Assembly: GCA_963169595.1 (NCBI GenBank)
Contig: CAUJFM010000061.1
Location: forward strand, 1-14,746
Length of the DNA stretch: 14,746 nucleotides
DNA from: Bacteroidota bacterium
GTDB taxonomy: Bacteria > Bacteroidota > Bacteroidia > Flavobacteriales_F > PHOS-HE28
Direction of reading: 5' to 3'
Shown here: positions 6,433 through 13,134 of the stretch, piece after piece
Layout of the letters: the number at the start of each line of letters is the position of its first letter
Numbering within the stretch: the stretch's first letter is position 1
Program-made: the position numbers and the translations under genes
Notes under the pieces: generated by a model
Told to the model about the DNA's origin: nothing
Databases searched by the model: none
The model's input: only the letters and a program-made list of their open reading frames with translations

Positions 6433-6440
6433 CAAAGGTG
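6433..6440 (-). promoter_or_regulatory. Weak -7-like box directly before the dnaQ-like start
   Basis: The minus strand reads CACCTTTG, one mismatch from TAnnTTTG, only four bases before the ATG and just downstream of the terminator. If used, transcription would start at or next to the start codon, giving a leaderless message. The same sequence is present in repeat copy 2 without a gene behind it. Confidence 0.3.
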
Positions 6441-6448
6441 CTGAACGA

Positions 6449-6476
6449 AAAGGCCCCGGCGTTCGCCGGGGCCTTT
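6449..6476 (-). terminator. Rho-independent terminator, copy 1
   Basis: AAAGGCCCCGGCG (6449-6461) and its exact complement CGCCGGGGCCTTT (6464-6476) form a very stable GC-rich hairpin, followed on the minus strand by TTTTCG. It follows the truncated gene copy and insulates the dnaQ-like gene from upstream transcription. Confidence 0.85.
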
Positions 6477-6505
6477 CAAGTTCTTCACGATCCGTCCCGT
6501 TCCGC

Positions 6506-6746
6506 TCAGCGCACTTTCAGCTTCACGAACTGGAACTTGCCGTACTTCTCGGTGTTCTGGTAGTCGCCCTGGTAACGGGGGCCTTGCACCAGGTTGTTCA
6601 CCGCCTCAAGCTTCAGCTTACTGGTGTCCGCGCCACGGGCGGCCACGGCCTCCAGCAGGCGTTTGCGGGCATCCTCCATACGCTGGCGGCTCAGGTTCTC
6701 GTTGGTGCCGGAGGGCTTGGTGGGCACCTTGGAAGCGCTGGCCTCG
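6506..6746 (-). pseudogene. Duplicated C-terminal fragment of the PD40/OmpA-like protein
   Basis: The last about 80 residues match the end of the protein at 7437-9725, from EASASKVPTK to the terminal FVKLKVR. Most of the nucleotide changes are synonymous; the visible protein change is TF to PS after PTK, and the stop is TGA instead of TAA. The frame stays open upstream to a stop at 6797 with unrelated residues (LLSNCAGSGEHKTSD), but has no ATG; only a GTG at 6727 could start it. There is no signal peptide, so this half OmpA-like domain would not be exported. Most likely a remnant of duplication or integration. Confidence 0.8.
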
Positions 6747-6786
6747 GTATCACTTGTTTTGTGCTCTCCGGAGCCAGCACAATTAC

Positions 6787-7164
6787 TCAGCAGTTGTCAT
6801 CTGCGTAGTACGTGTCGCCCTGCGAGTAGATCTTCAAACACTTACCCGGGTGGTCATCCAGCCAGTCCCTGACTCACCGAGCAAATCCTACTCCTGAGCC
6901 CTGACAAACAATCGCCCTGCTATCGCCGACTGATTCGGAGAGGGGACGAATTGTGAAGACTGGACTACCATGGCCTGAGGAAGTGGCGGTCATTTGGACT
7001 ACTACCATCTGGTTCTCCTCCATGAGAGGAAGCACCGTCAATAGCTGCTCCTCGAAGCTAGGTGAAGTACTAATGGGGGGTTGTACTTCATCCTTCTTGG
7101 AACAACCAAACGAAAGTAACACCAGCACCAGAATGCTCGTGAATTGTCCCCAATGTGTTTTCAT
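6787..7164 (-). pseudogene. Small lipoprotein gene interrupted by an in-frame TGA
   Basis: The ATG at 7164 opens a 96-codon frame: MKTHWGQF, a hydrophobic stretch ILVLVLLSFG, then a lipobox Cys in LLSFGCSKKDE, so an exported lipoprotein is predicted. It ends at TGA 6874-6876. Past this TGA the same frame stays open for 28 more codons, from VRDWLDDHPGKC to YYADDNC, then a second TGA at 6787-6789. The continuation is Cys- and Tyr-containing and looks like coding sequence. Unbroken, the product would be about 125 aa. A nonsense mutation is the simplest explanation; a single base change from TGC or TGT (Cys) to TGA would give it. Sec insertion is possible but not supported elsewhere here. The product function is not recognised. 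Confidence 0.7.
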
Positions 7165-7194
7165 GGTCTTCTGGTATTGAGTTTCACATATAGG

Positions 7195-7202
7195 CTAAGA
7201 TA
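7195..7202 (-). promoter_or_regulatory. Candidate -7 element of the lipoprotein gene
   Basis: The minus strand reads TATCTTAG, one mismatch from TAnnTTTG, about 30 bases before the lipoprotein ATG and in AT-rich DNA. No firm -33 box was seen. Low confidence. Confidence 0.3.
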
Positions 7203-7204
7203 AA

Positions 7205-7219
7205 TCACTTTGAAAGTGA
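7205..7219. promoter_or_regulatory. Operator-like palindrome upstream of the lipoprotein gene
   Basis: TCACTTTGAAAGTGA is a perfect 7+1+7 inverted repeat immediately upstream of the proposed -7 box, where a repressor or activator would bind. The bases up to 7353 contain only a small hairpin (GCCAC-TTTC-GTGGC at 7262-7275) and no gene I can support. Confidence 0.4.
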
Positions 7220-7353
7220 AATGTGTTAAATAATGTTAATTCATTTCTTGGATTATACCTCGCCACTTTCGTGGCTACGCTATGTGATTTTTGGTAGGAC
7301 GCAACAATTGGTCGAGATCAATGAGCGTCGTCGGAAAAGAGAAGCAGTGACGA

Positions 7354-7677
7354 CGGCATCTGCCAAAGGTGCTGAACGAAAAGGCCCCGGCGTTCGCCGG
7401 GGCCTTTCAAGTTCTTCACGATCCGTCCCGTTCCGCTTAGCGCACTTTCAGCTTCACGAACTGGAACTTGCCGTACTTCTCGGTGTTCTGGTAGTCGCCC
7501 TGGTAACGGGGGCCTTGCACCAGGTTGTTCACCGCCTCGAGCTTCAGCTTGCTGGTGTCCGCGCCGCGGGCGGCCACGGCCTCCAGCAGGCGCTTGCGGG
7601 CATCCTCCATACGCTGGCGGCTCAGGTTCTCGTTGGTGCCGAAGGTCTTGGTGGGCACCTTGGAGGCGCTGGCCTCG
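7354..7677. repeat. 324-bp direct repeat, copy 2 (inside the intact gene's 3' end)
   Basis: Partner of 6423-6746. It contains the true 3' end of the PD40/OmpA-like gene, its terminator, and the bases up to ATGCCG, the first six bases of dnaQ in copy 1. Here ATGCCG is followed by unrelated sequence that reaches a stop after 13 codons. Confidence 0.93.
7380..7407 (-). terminator. Rho-independent terminator, copy 2
   Basis: Identical 13-bp GC-rich stem and TTTT tail as the copy at 6449-6476, placed 29 bases after the TAA of the PD40/OmpA-like gene, whose transcript it should end. Confidence 0.9.
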
Positions 7678-9725
7678 ATCACCACACGGGCCTCGCCGTT
7701 CTTGGCGATCAGGTCGACCACCACGTTCACGAACTGCTGCCAGCGGTCCTCGTTCAGGTCGATGTCCTTCGCGTTGTAGGCGTAGAACTTGGCGTACTCA
7801 TCCGCATAGCTGGCATCAGGCGCCACATGCTTCGCGGCCTTTTCCTTGATCTCCGCATCCGTCAGCGGCTTCTTCACCTCCTTGCCGGCAGCCACACCTG
7901 CAGCTCCAGGTGCTCCCGGAGCACCCTCCTTTGCAGCACCACCCGCAGCACCAGGTGCTCCTGGTTCACCCTCCTTCGCGGCACCACCCGGTGCCTCCTT
8001 CACCGGCTTTCCGGTCTCCTTCTTGCCCGGAGGCGCACCCTTGGGCAGGTCCACGATGCTGGCCGGTCCATCCAAGGACACCGGGTTCAGGTAGATCTCC
8101 TTGTTGATCTCCTGGTAGGCGCTCTCGCACTCCACGAAGATGTCCTCCGTGTGCACGGTCACATCGTTCACGCGGTAATCCAGGTTGTACTCCTTGCAGG
8201 GGGGGAGGATGGCCACATACACGCCATCGCGCTGGCGGGGCTTGTACGCCTTCACCTCGCCCGTGCTCTTATCGGTCACGTAGAGGATGGTGCTCGGGGG
8301 CAGGGTCTCGCCGGGGGCCGCAATGATGTAGCCCTTCAGCACGGTGAGGCCTTCGCTCTCCATTTCGGTGGGCAGGTCCACGTAGTAGATGTCCTTCTCC
8401 CCGAAGCCTTCGATCTTGTCGGAGCTGAAGTAGCCGCGGCGCCCATCGGCCGTGGTGATGAAGAAGACATCATCGTCCGGCGAGTTCAGCGGGTAACCGT
8501 AGTTCTTGGGCGGTGTCCAGCTGCCATCCTCCTGCAGCTCGGTGGTGAAGATGTCGAAGCCGCCCATGGAGTTGTGGCCGGTGGAGGAGAAGAAGAGCAG
8601 GCGACCGTTGGGGTGCATGAACACACCATCCTCGTCGTGCGGGGTGTTCACCACGTTGCCGATGTTCTGGGCCTTGCTCCACTGGCCGTTCGGCAGGCGC
8701 ACCACGCGGTAGATGTCGCGGCCACCAAGCCCACCTTTTCGGTCGCTGACGAAGTAGAACGTGTTGCCATCCGCAGTGAGGGCACCGTGGGTCTCCCACG
8801 ACTTGGTGTTGATGTCGGAGCCCATCAGCACGGGATCGCTCCACAATTCACCCACCAACTTGCTCTCATAGAGGTTGCCATCACCTCCATCATCCCGGTA
8901 GATGATCAGGGTCTGACCGTCAGCGGCCACGTTCACCACGGCCATGTGGCCGGCTCCGGTCGGGTTGATGTTGATGAGTTCGGCCGGTTGCCAGTTGCCC
9001 TCGCGGTCCTTGAAGCTCACGTAGATGTTCTCGTGGGGCAGTCCGGCCAGCGGGTCGAGGATGCCGCGGTTCGAGCTGTCCGGACGGATGCGGCGCGAGG
9101 TGAAGAACAGGGCATTGCCGTCCACGGAAAGCACCGGGCTGAAATCGGGGTACTCACCGTTCACCTTCGGTCCCAGGTTGAACACGTTGAAGTTGAGCGG
9201 GCTGGCCTCGAGCTCACGGGCGTTGGCCACCTGTTCCTTGCCGCGCTGGGCCTGCGGGGCCAGCGCGTGCTTACCCTGGGTCTCGTCCAGGAACTTCTGG
9301 TAGTACACTTCGGCCTTGCCGAGGTCGTTCTTCAGGTGGTAGCAACGCGCCAGGTAGTAATCCACCTCCACCGGCGCATTGCGCTCCCGGGGTTCGAAGG
9401 GGTCGTAGCCAGCGGTGTTGAACGAACCCGAGCTGCCCGAGCGGCGAAGCTGGGATGCCCGTTCCAGGTAGGGCAGTGCTTTGGACTTCTGGTTGTAGGA
9501 ACTGAAGTACGAGAGGCCGAGCTTGTAGTTCAGGTTGGCGTTCTCGCCATCGTTCTGCACCAGTTCCGCCCAGATCTCGGCCGCCTGGTTGAACAGCTTC
9601 TCCTCCATCAGCTTGTTGCCCTCCTCGAACTTCCAGTTGAAGGAAGTGTTGGCTGGTTGGGCCAGCAGGCCCAAGGGGAGAAGGAAGATGCACGCGAGCA
9701 ACGCGGAGGCGTAGCCGTACTTCAT
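7437..9725 (-). CDS. PorE-like TPR / PD40 beta-propeller / OmpA-like envelope protein
   Basis: A 762-aa protein. A signal peptide covers residues 1 to about 22 (ALLACIFLLPLGLLAQ). TPR-like helices follow (about 30-170: GNKLMEEKLFNQAAEIW, NYKLGLSYFS, VDYYLARCYHLKNDLGKAEVYY). PD40 propeller repeats span about 185-435 (YPDFSPVLSVDGNALFFTSRR, GALTADGNTFYFVSDRKGG, GVFMHPNGRLLFFSSTGH, RRGYFSSDK), then a carboxypeptidase-regulatory-like segment (about 455-555), a Gly/Ala/Pro-rich linker with two 15-residue repeats, and a C-terminal OmpA-like domain (about 645-762, NENLSRQRMEDARKRLLEAV). This order is that of PorE, the peptidoglycan-linked T9SS component, and of its paralogs. The OmpA-like part lacks the usual GHTD motif, having EASA there, so peptidoglycan binding may be lost. 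Its 3' end and terminator are duplicated at 6423-6746. Confidence 0.85.
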   Translation of the reverse strand: MKYGYASALLACIFLLPLGLLAQPANTSFNWKFEEGNKLMEEKLFNQAAEIWAELVQNDGENANLNYKLGLSYFSSYNQKSKALPYLERASQLRRSGSSGSFNTAGYDPFEPRERNAPVEVDYYLARCYHLKNDLGKAEVYYQKFLDETQGKHALAPQAQRGKEQVANARELEASPLNFNVFNLGPKVNGEYPDFSPVLSVDGNALFFTSRRIRPDSSNRGILDPLAGLPHENIYVSFKDREGNWQPAELININPTGAGHMAVVNVAADGQTLIIYRDDGGDGNLYESKLVGELWSDPVLMGSDINTKSWETHGALTADGNTFYFVSDRKGGLGGRDIYRVVRLPNGQWSKAQNIGNVVNTPHDEDGVFMHPNGRLLFFSSTGHNSMGGFDIFTTELQEDGSWTPPKNYGYPLNSPDDDVFFITTADGRRGYFSSDKIEGFGEKDIYYVDLPTEMESEGLTVLKGYIIAAPGETLPPSTILYVTDKSTGEVKAYKPRQRDGVYVAILPPCKEYNLDYRVNDVTVHTEDIFVECESAYQEINKEIYLNPVSLDGPASIVDLPKGAPPGKKETGKPVKEAPGGAAKEGEPGAPGAAGGAAKEGAPGAPGAAGVAAGKEVKKPLTDAEIKEKAAKHVAPDASYADEYAKFYAYNAKDIDLNEDRWQQFVNVVVDLIAKNGEARVVIEASASKVPTKTFGTNENLSRQRMEDARKRLLEAVAARGADTSKLKLEAVNNLVQGPRYQGDYQNTEKYGKFQFVKLKVR
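7900..7989 (-). repeat. Two 45-bp tandem repeats encoding a collagen-like linker
   Basis: Units 7900-7944 and 7945-7989 are near-identical and in frame, each coding for a 15-residue GGAAKEGxPGAPGAA-type block between the CRD-like and OmpA-like domains. Likely a flexible, length-variable spacer. Confidence 0.8.
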
Positions 9726-9755
9726 GGGGAAGGGGTTCAGGGTCCGGAGTGGTGG

Positions 9756-9764
9756 CTAAATGTA
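9756..9764 (-). promoter_or_regulatory. Weak -7-like box upstream of the PD40/OmpA-like gene
   Basis: The minus strand reads TACATTTAG, one mismatch from TAnnTTTG, about 31 bases before the ATG in the 62-bp spacer behind the E2 gene. Tentative. Confidence 0.3.
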
Positions 9765-9787
9765 GGATTTTCCCGATGCGGAGGATC

Positions 9788-11128
9788 TCAGAAGGGTTGG
9801 TCCAACGACCAGCCTTCGAGGATGTCGGCGACACGGCGCACAAAACGTCCTCCCAGCGCGCCGTCCACCACGCGGTGGTCGTAGCTGTGGCTCAGGAACA
9901 TCATGTGGCGGATGCCGATCAGGTCGCCCGCAGGGGTCTCGATCACCGCGGGTTTCTTGCGGATGGCGCCGGTGGCCATGATCGCCACCTGCGGCTGGTT
10001 GATCACCGGGGTGCCCAGCACATTGCCGAAGGTGCCCACGTTGGTCACCGTGTACGTACCTCCGCTGATCTCGTCCGGCTGCAGCTTGTTCTCGCGGGCG
10101 CGGTTCGCCAGGTCGTTCACCTTGCGGGCCAGACCCACCAGGTTGAGCTGGTCGGCGTTGCGGATCACCGGCACGATGAGGTTGCCACTGGGCAACGCGG
10201 CGGCCATGCCGATGTTGATGTCCTTCTTCTTGATGATGTTGTAGCCGTCCACCTGCACGTTGATCATGGGCATCTCCTTGATCGCTTGGGCGATGGCCAT
10301 GATGAAGATGGGGGTGAAGGTGAGCTTCTCACCCTCGCGTTTCTCGAAGGCGCCCTTCACCTTGTCGCGCCACATCACCAGGTTGGTCACATCGGCCTCC
10401 ACGAAACTGGTGACGTGCGGGCTGGTGGACTTGCTCATCACCATGTGGTCGGCGATCAGCTTGCGCATACGGTCCATCTCCAGCACCTCGTCGCCAGGGC
10501 CGGGCATCACCTTCGGTGCCACAGGCTTCACGGCCGTAGTGGCCGGGGCAGGTGTGGCCGCCGGGGCCGGGGGGGGAGCGGGCGCTGCGGCCACAACAGG
10601 TGCAGCGGTGGCGGTACCCCGGTTCGGTAGGTAGTCCAGGATGTCCTTCTTGGTCACCCGGCCACCTTGACCGGAGCCGGCGATGTTCTCCAGTTCATCC
10701 AGGGAGATGCCTTCGCTCTGGGCGATGTTGCGCACCAGCGGGGAGTAGAACTTGCCGGTAGGACCGGTGCGCTGCACGGGGGCGCCCGCCGCGGAAGCCT
10801 GCGGGGCCTGTCCGTTGGTGGTCGCGGGTGCAGCGGTGGCCTTGGGTGCGGCTGCGGCAACGGCCGGGGCGGGCGCGGCGCCACCTGCGGCATTGCCCAC
10901 CTGTGCGATGGGCTGGCCCACCTTCACCACGTCGCCCTCGTTCACCAGGCGCTTCACCAGGATGCCGGCCTCGGGGGCGGGCACTTCGCTGTCCACCTTG
11001 TCGGTGGCGATCTCCACGATGGGCTCGTCGGCCTCCACCCGGTCACCTTCGTTCTTCAACCATTTGATAATGGTGGCCTCGGCCACGCTCTCGCCCATTT
11101 TGGGCAGCAGGATCTCGATCTGGGACAT
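9788..11128 (-). CDS. Dihydrolipoamide acyltransferase (E2) of a 2-oxoacid dehydrogenase complex
   Basis: A 446-aa cytoplasmic E2 subunit that moves an acyl group from lipoamide to CoA. It has one N-terminal lipoyl domain (residues 1 to about 78; lipoyl-Lys44 in EIATDKVDSE), an Ala/Pro-rich linker, an E3/E1-binding domain (SPLVRNIAQSEGISLDELENI, GRVTKKDILDYL), a second Ala/Pro linker, and the catalytic domain with the active site SYDHRVVDG (His418, Asp422). The start is ATG 11128 because it places the lipoyl domain at residue 1; the 33-residue upstream extension is arginine/proline-rich noise covering the promoter. The single lipoyl domain and the catalytic-domain sequence fit the branched-chain 2-oxoacid (BCKDH) type common in Bacteroidota, but E1 and E3 genes are not adjacent, so substrate is unassigned. 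Confidence 0.93.
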   Translation of the reverse strand: MSQIEILLPKMGESVAEATIIKWLKNEGDRVEADEPIVEIATDKVDSEVPAPEAGILVKRLVNEGDVVKVGQPIAQVGNAAGGAAPAPAVAAAAPKATAAPATTNGQAPQASAAGAPVQRTGPTGKFYSPLVRNIAQSEGISLDELENIAGSGQGGRVTKKDILDYLPNRGTATAAPVVAAAPAPPPAPAATPAPATTAVKPVAPKVMPGPGDEVLEMDRMRKLIADHMVMSKSTSPHVTSFVEADVTNLVMWRDKVKGAFEKREGEKLTFTPIFIMAIAQAIKEMPMINVQVDGYNIIKKKDINIGMAAALPSGNLIVPVIRNADQLNLVGLARKVNDLANRARENKLQPDEISGGTYTVTNVGTFGNVLGTPVINQPQVAIMATGAIRKKPAVIETPAGDLIGIRHMMFLSHSYDHRVVDGALGGRFVRRVADILEGWSLDQPF

Positions 11129-11158
11129 GATATGGCAGATACCCCGAAGGGGCCTGGC

Positions 11159-11166
11159 CAAAGGTA
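11159..11166 (-). promoter_or_regulatory. Candidate -7 promoter element of the E2 gene
   Basis: The minus strand reads TACCTTTG, an exact TAnnTTTG match, 30 bases before the E2 ATG. A short CCCC-TTC-GGGG hairpin (11142-11152) would lie in the leader. It separates E2 from the glycosyltransferase gene upstream. Confidence 0.5.
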
Positions 11167-11193
11167 ACGATGTAGGTGGAAGCGGCCGGCCGA

Positions 11194-13101
11194 TCAGCGG
11201 CGACCGAAGGAGCGCAGGCCACGCCACACAAGGGCCAGGTCCTGCAGGGGCGAATAATCCTTGGCGTAGAGCGCGTTCACGCGGCCGGTGGACCGGGGCC
11301 GGGGCTTGCCCTTGAGCAGCATGGACAGGTCGAACACCCCCGGCCGGAGCTGGGGCAGCCGCAGGCCCTGCCGGGGCGTCTCCAAGTAACCCAGCCAGGT
11401 GCGGTCACCGGCCAGCACGCGCAGGGACTGGCGCAGCAACTGGCCGGCCTTGGGCACCAGCAGGAGCACCACCGGCGAGGCGAGCAACAGCACGAGCGCG
11501 ATCACCACGTCCAGGATCCGCTTGGTGCGTTGGGCCGCCGGACTGTTCAGGGCATGCTCGTCCAGCACGTACAGGTCGGCCAGGCTTTCGATGCTGCTGG
11601 GGCCAATGATGAACTCGCGCGCCGGCTGTGCGATCTTGAACTCGGCCCCCGAATGCCGCAGTTGTTCCAACAGGCTGATGATGCCGCTCCACGTGAGGTC
11701 GCTGGCGCAGAACACCACCTCGCCGACCCGTTGCCTGCGGATGGTGCGGGCCAGAGCTTGCGGCGTGGCTTCCGGCGTGCCGGGCGCGATCACATGGGAC
11801 CAGCCCAGCCCGAAGTGGGTCTGCCACAGCAAGGCCAGGGCATGTTTGGCGGCGGCCGGCGATCCGATCGCCAGGATCCGTTCGCGCTCCTTGCGGCGCA
11901 GGCCGTAGCCCTTGATGCGCAGCAGGTGCAGGACCAGCCGCACCGACAGCATCAGCACCGTGGTCCAGGTGCACAACAGGGCCGTTTCCAGGATGTCCGT
12001 CCACGTGCCATCCAACGACCACCACAGGCCACCGCCCAAGACCAGCAGGGCGAGCAGGGCGCGCACCGGAGGCAGGAAGCGCAGTGGACGGTCGTAGCCG
12101 CCGAAGAGGGCCACCCAGCCCACCACCACCAGTCCGATGGCCAGGTCGGTGCCGATCTCGGTGATGAAAGGCCAACGATGCGGCACCACCGGCGAGAGCG
12201 TGAGGACCACCAGCACGGCCAGCAGGTCCAGGATGGGTAGCATGGCCCGGTTCAGGAAACGGGTGGCGATGGCGGCCGCGGCGCTCAGGTAGATGCTGCC
12301 CTTGATCAGGGTGGGGAACACGCCACCGCTCTGCGCGAAGTGCTTCTGGGCGAAGATGGCCATGGCGTTGTAGAACACGAACACGTAGTTCACGCTGCTC
12401 TTCTTCGTGCTCTCGCCCTTGTAGTGGATGATCCGCGCATCGGGGAAGTACCAGTTCTCGTAACCGCCCAGGGTGATGCGGTAGCTGAGGTCGATGTCCT
12501 CCCCGTACATGAAGAAGCTCTCGTCCAACAGGCCCACTTCATCCAACGTGCGCCGCCGCAGGAACATGCAGGCGCCGGAGAGGATCTCGATCCGGGCGTT
12601 CTCGTTCTCGGGCAGGTGCCCCAAGTGGTAGCGTCCGAAGACCCGACTGCGGGGAAAGAGGCGCGACAGGCCGATGATCTTGAAGAAGGCCACCTGCGGG
12701 GTGGGAAGCCCGCGCTTCGATTCAGGCAGGAAATGCCCCGTACCATCGACCATCTTCACCCCGAGACCACCGGCCTTGGGATGCGCATCCAGGAAGGCGA
12801 CCACCTTGTGGAAGACGTCCTCGCCCACCACCGTATCGGGGTTGAGCAGGAGCACGTATTCGCCCTGCGCGATGCGGATGGCCTGGTTGTTCGCCCGGCT
12901 GAAGCCCACGTTCTCCGTGTTGGCGATGAGGCGCACCTGCGGGAACTTCTCCCGCACCAGCTCCACGCTGCCATCGGTGCTCTGGTTGTCCACCACGAAC
13001 ACCTCGCCCTCCAACCCCTCCAAGGCCTTGAACACCGTGCGCAGGCACTGTTCCAGGTAGGCCCGGACGTTGTAGTTGACGATGATGACGGAAAGCTTCA
13101 T
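11194..13101 (-). CDS. GT2 glycosyltransferase fused to a reduced polyprenyl-phosphate phosphoglycosyltransferase-like region
   Basis: A 635-aa membrane protein. Residues 1 to about 280 are a WbbL-type GT2 domain: SVIIVNYNVRAYLEQCL, VVDNQSTDGS, YVLLLNPDT, LSGACMFLRR, FFMYGEDIDLSYRI. Hydrophobic segments follow at about 286-306, 312-335, 347-365 and 371-396, then a Rossmann-like segment (about 405-500, ERILAIGSPAAAKHAL, VGEVVFCASDLTWSGIISLLE) like the nucleotide-binding part of WcaJ/WbaP-type enzymes. The end (about 525-635) begins RTKRILDVVIALVLLLASP, like the membrane anchor of the bacterial sugar transferase domain, and has GDRTWLGY and KDYSPLQDLALVWRG. The catalytic block between anchor and tail (PGP.F..QER, KFRTM) is missing. 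Likely surface-polysaccharide assembly. It follows recR by 33 bases. Confidence 0.85.
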   Translation of the reverse strand: MKLSVIIVNYNVRAYLEQCLRTVFKALEGLEGEVFVVDNQSTDGSVELVREKFPQVRLIANTENVGFSRANNQAIRIAQGEYVLLLNPDTVVGEDVFHKVVAFLDAHPKAGGLGVKMVDGTGHFLPESKRGLPTPQVAFFKIIGLSRLFPRSRVFGRYHLGHLPENENARIEILSGACMFLRRRTLDEVGLLDESFFMYGEDIDLSYRITLGGYENWYFPDARIIHYKGESTKKSSVNYVFVFYNAMAIFAQKHFAQSGGVFPTLIKGSIYLSAAAAIATRFLNRAMLPILDLLAVLVVLTLSPVVPHRWPFITEIGTDLAIGLVVVGWVALFGGYDRPLRFLPPVRALLALLVLGGGLWWSLDGTWTDILETALLCTWTTVLMLSVRLVLHLLRIKGYGLRRKERERILAIGSPAAAKHALALLWQTHFGLGWSHVIAPGTPEATPQALARTIRRQRVGEVVFCASDLTWSGIISLLEQLRHSGAEFKIAQPAREFIIGPSSIESLADLYVLDEHALNSPAAQRTKRILDVVIALVLLLASPVVLLLVPKAGQLLRQSLRVLAGDRTWLGYLETPRQGLRLPQLRPGVFDLSMLLKGKPRPRSTGRVNALYAKDYSPLQDLALVWRGLRSFGRR

Positions 13102-13134
13102 GTGCTCCTGGGCGCCTGTGCTGCACGGTACAGG

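Larger units (their letters stand above)
6423..6746. repeat. 324-bp direct repeat, copy 1 (dnaQ side)
   Basis: Aligns without gaps to 7354-7677 at a constant offset of 931 bases; I counted 9 mismatches, about 97% identity. It spans the first six bases of the dnaQ-like gene (ATGCCG), its upstream region, a terminator, and about 240 bases of the 3' end of the PD40/OmpA-like gene. Similarity stops abruptly after CCTCG at 6746. Confidence 0.93.
6747..7353. other. 607-bp AT-richer insert between the two direct repeats
   Basis: This block has no counterpart in the flanking genes and is visibly richer in A and T than the rest of the window, particularly 7165-7260. It holds the interrupted lipoprotein gene with its promoter region (6787-7202) and about 150 bases (7203-7353) without a supported gene. 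No transposase, integrase or terminal inverted repeats are present. Confidence 0.75.

Noticed and set aside
6429..6488. 20-residue N-terminal extension of the dnaQ-like protein
   Set aside because: It would translate the terminator hairpin; the conserved exonuclease domain starts right after the ATG at 6428.
6787..7164. Calling the interrupted lipoprotein a selenoprotein
   Set aside because: The stem around the TGA does not match the usual bacterial SECIS spacing as I know it, TGA is an ordinary stop for many genes here, and no Sec machinery is in the window.
7233..7353. Plus-strand peptide beginning MLIHFLDYTSPLSWLRY in the insert
   Set aside because: The frame continues into the antisense of the repeat, has no supported end or recognised family, and could not be told from chance.
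7900..7989. Tandem 45-bp units as a CRISPR-like array
   Set aside because: Units are contiguous with no spacers and encode an in-frame Gly/Ala/Pro linker.
7233..9884. 883-codon open frame on the plus strand
   Set aside because: It runs antisense through the PD40/OmpA-like gene, is rich in His/Val/Leu/Gly as expected from reading GC-rich coding DNA backwards, and shows no family motif.
11129..11227. 33-residue N-terminal extension of E2
   Set aside because: It crosses a TACCTTTG promoter-like box and the adjacent gene's end; the lipoyl domain starts at the ATG at 11128.
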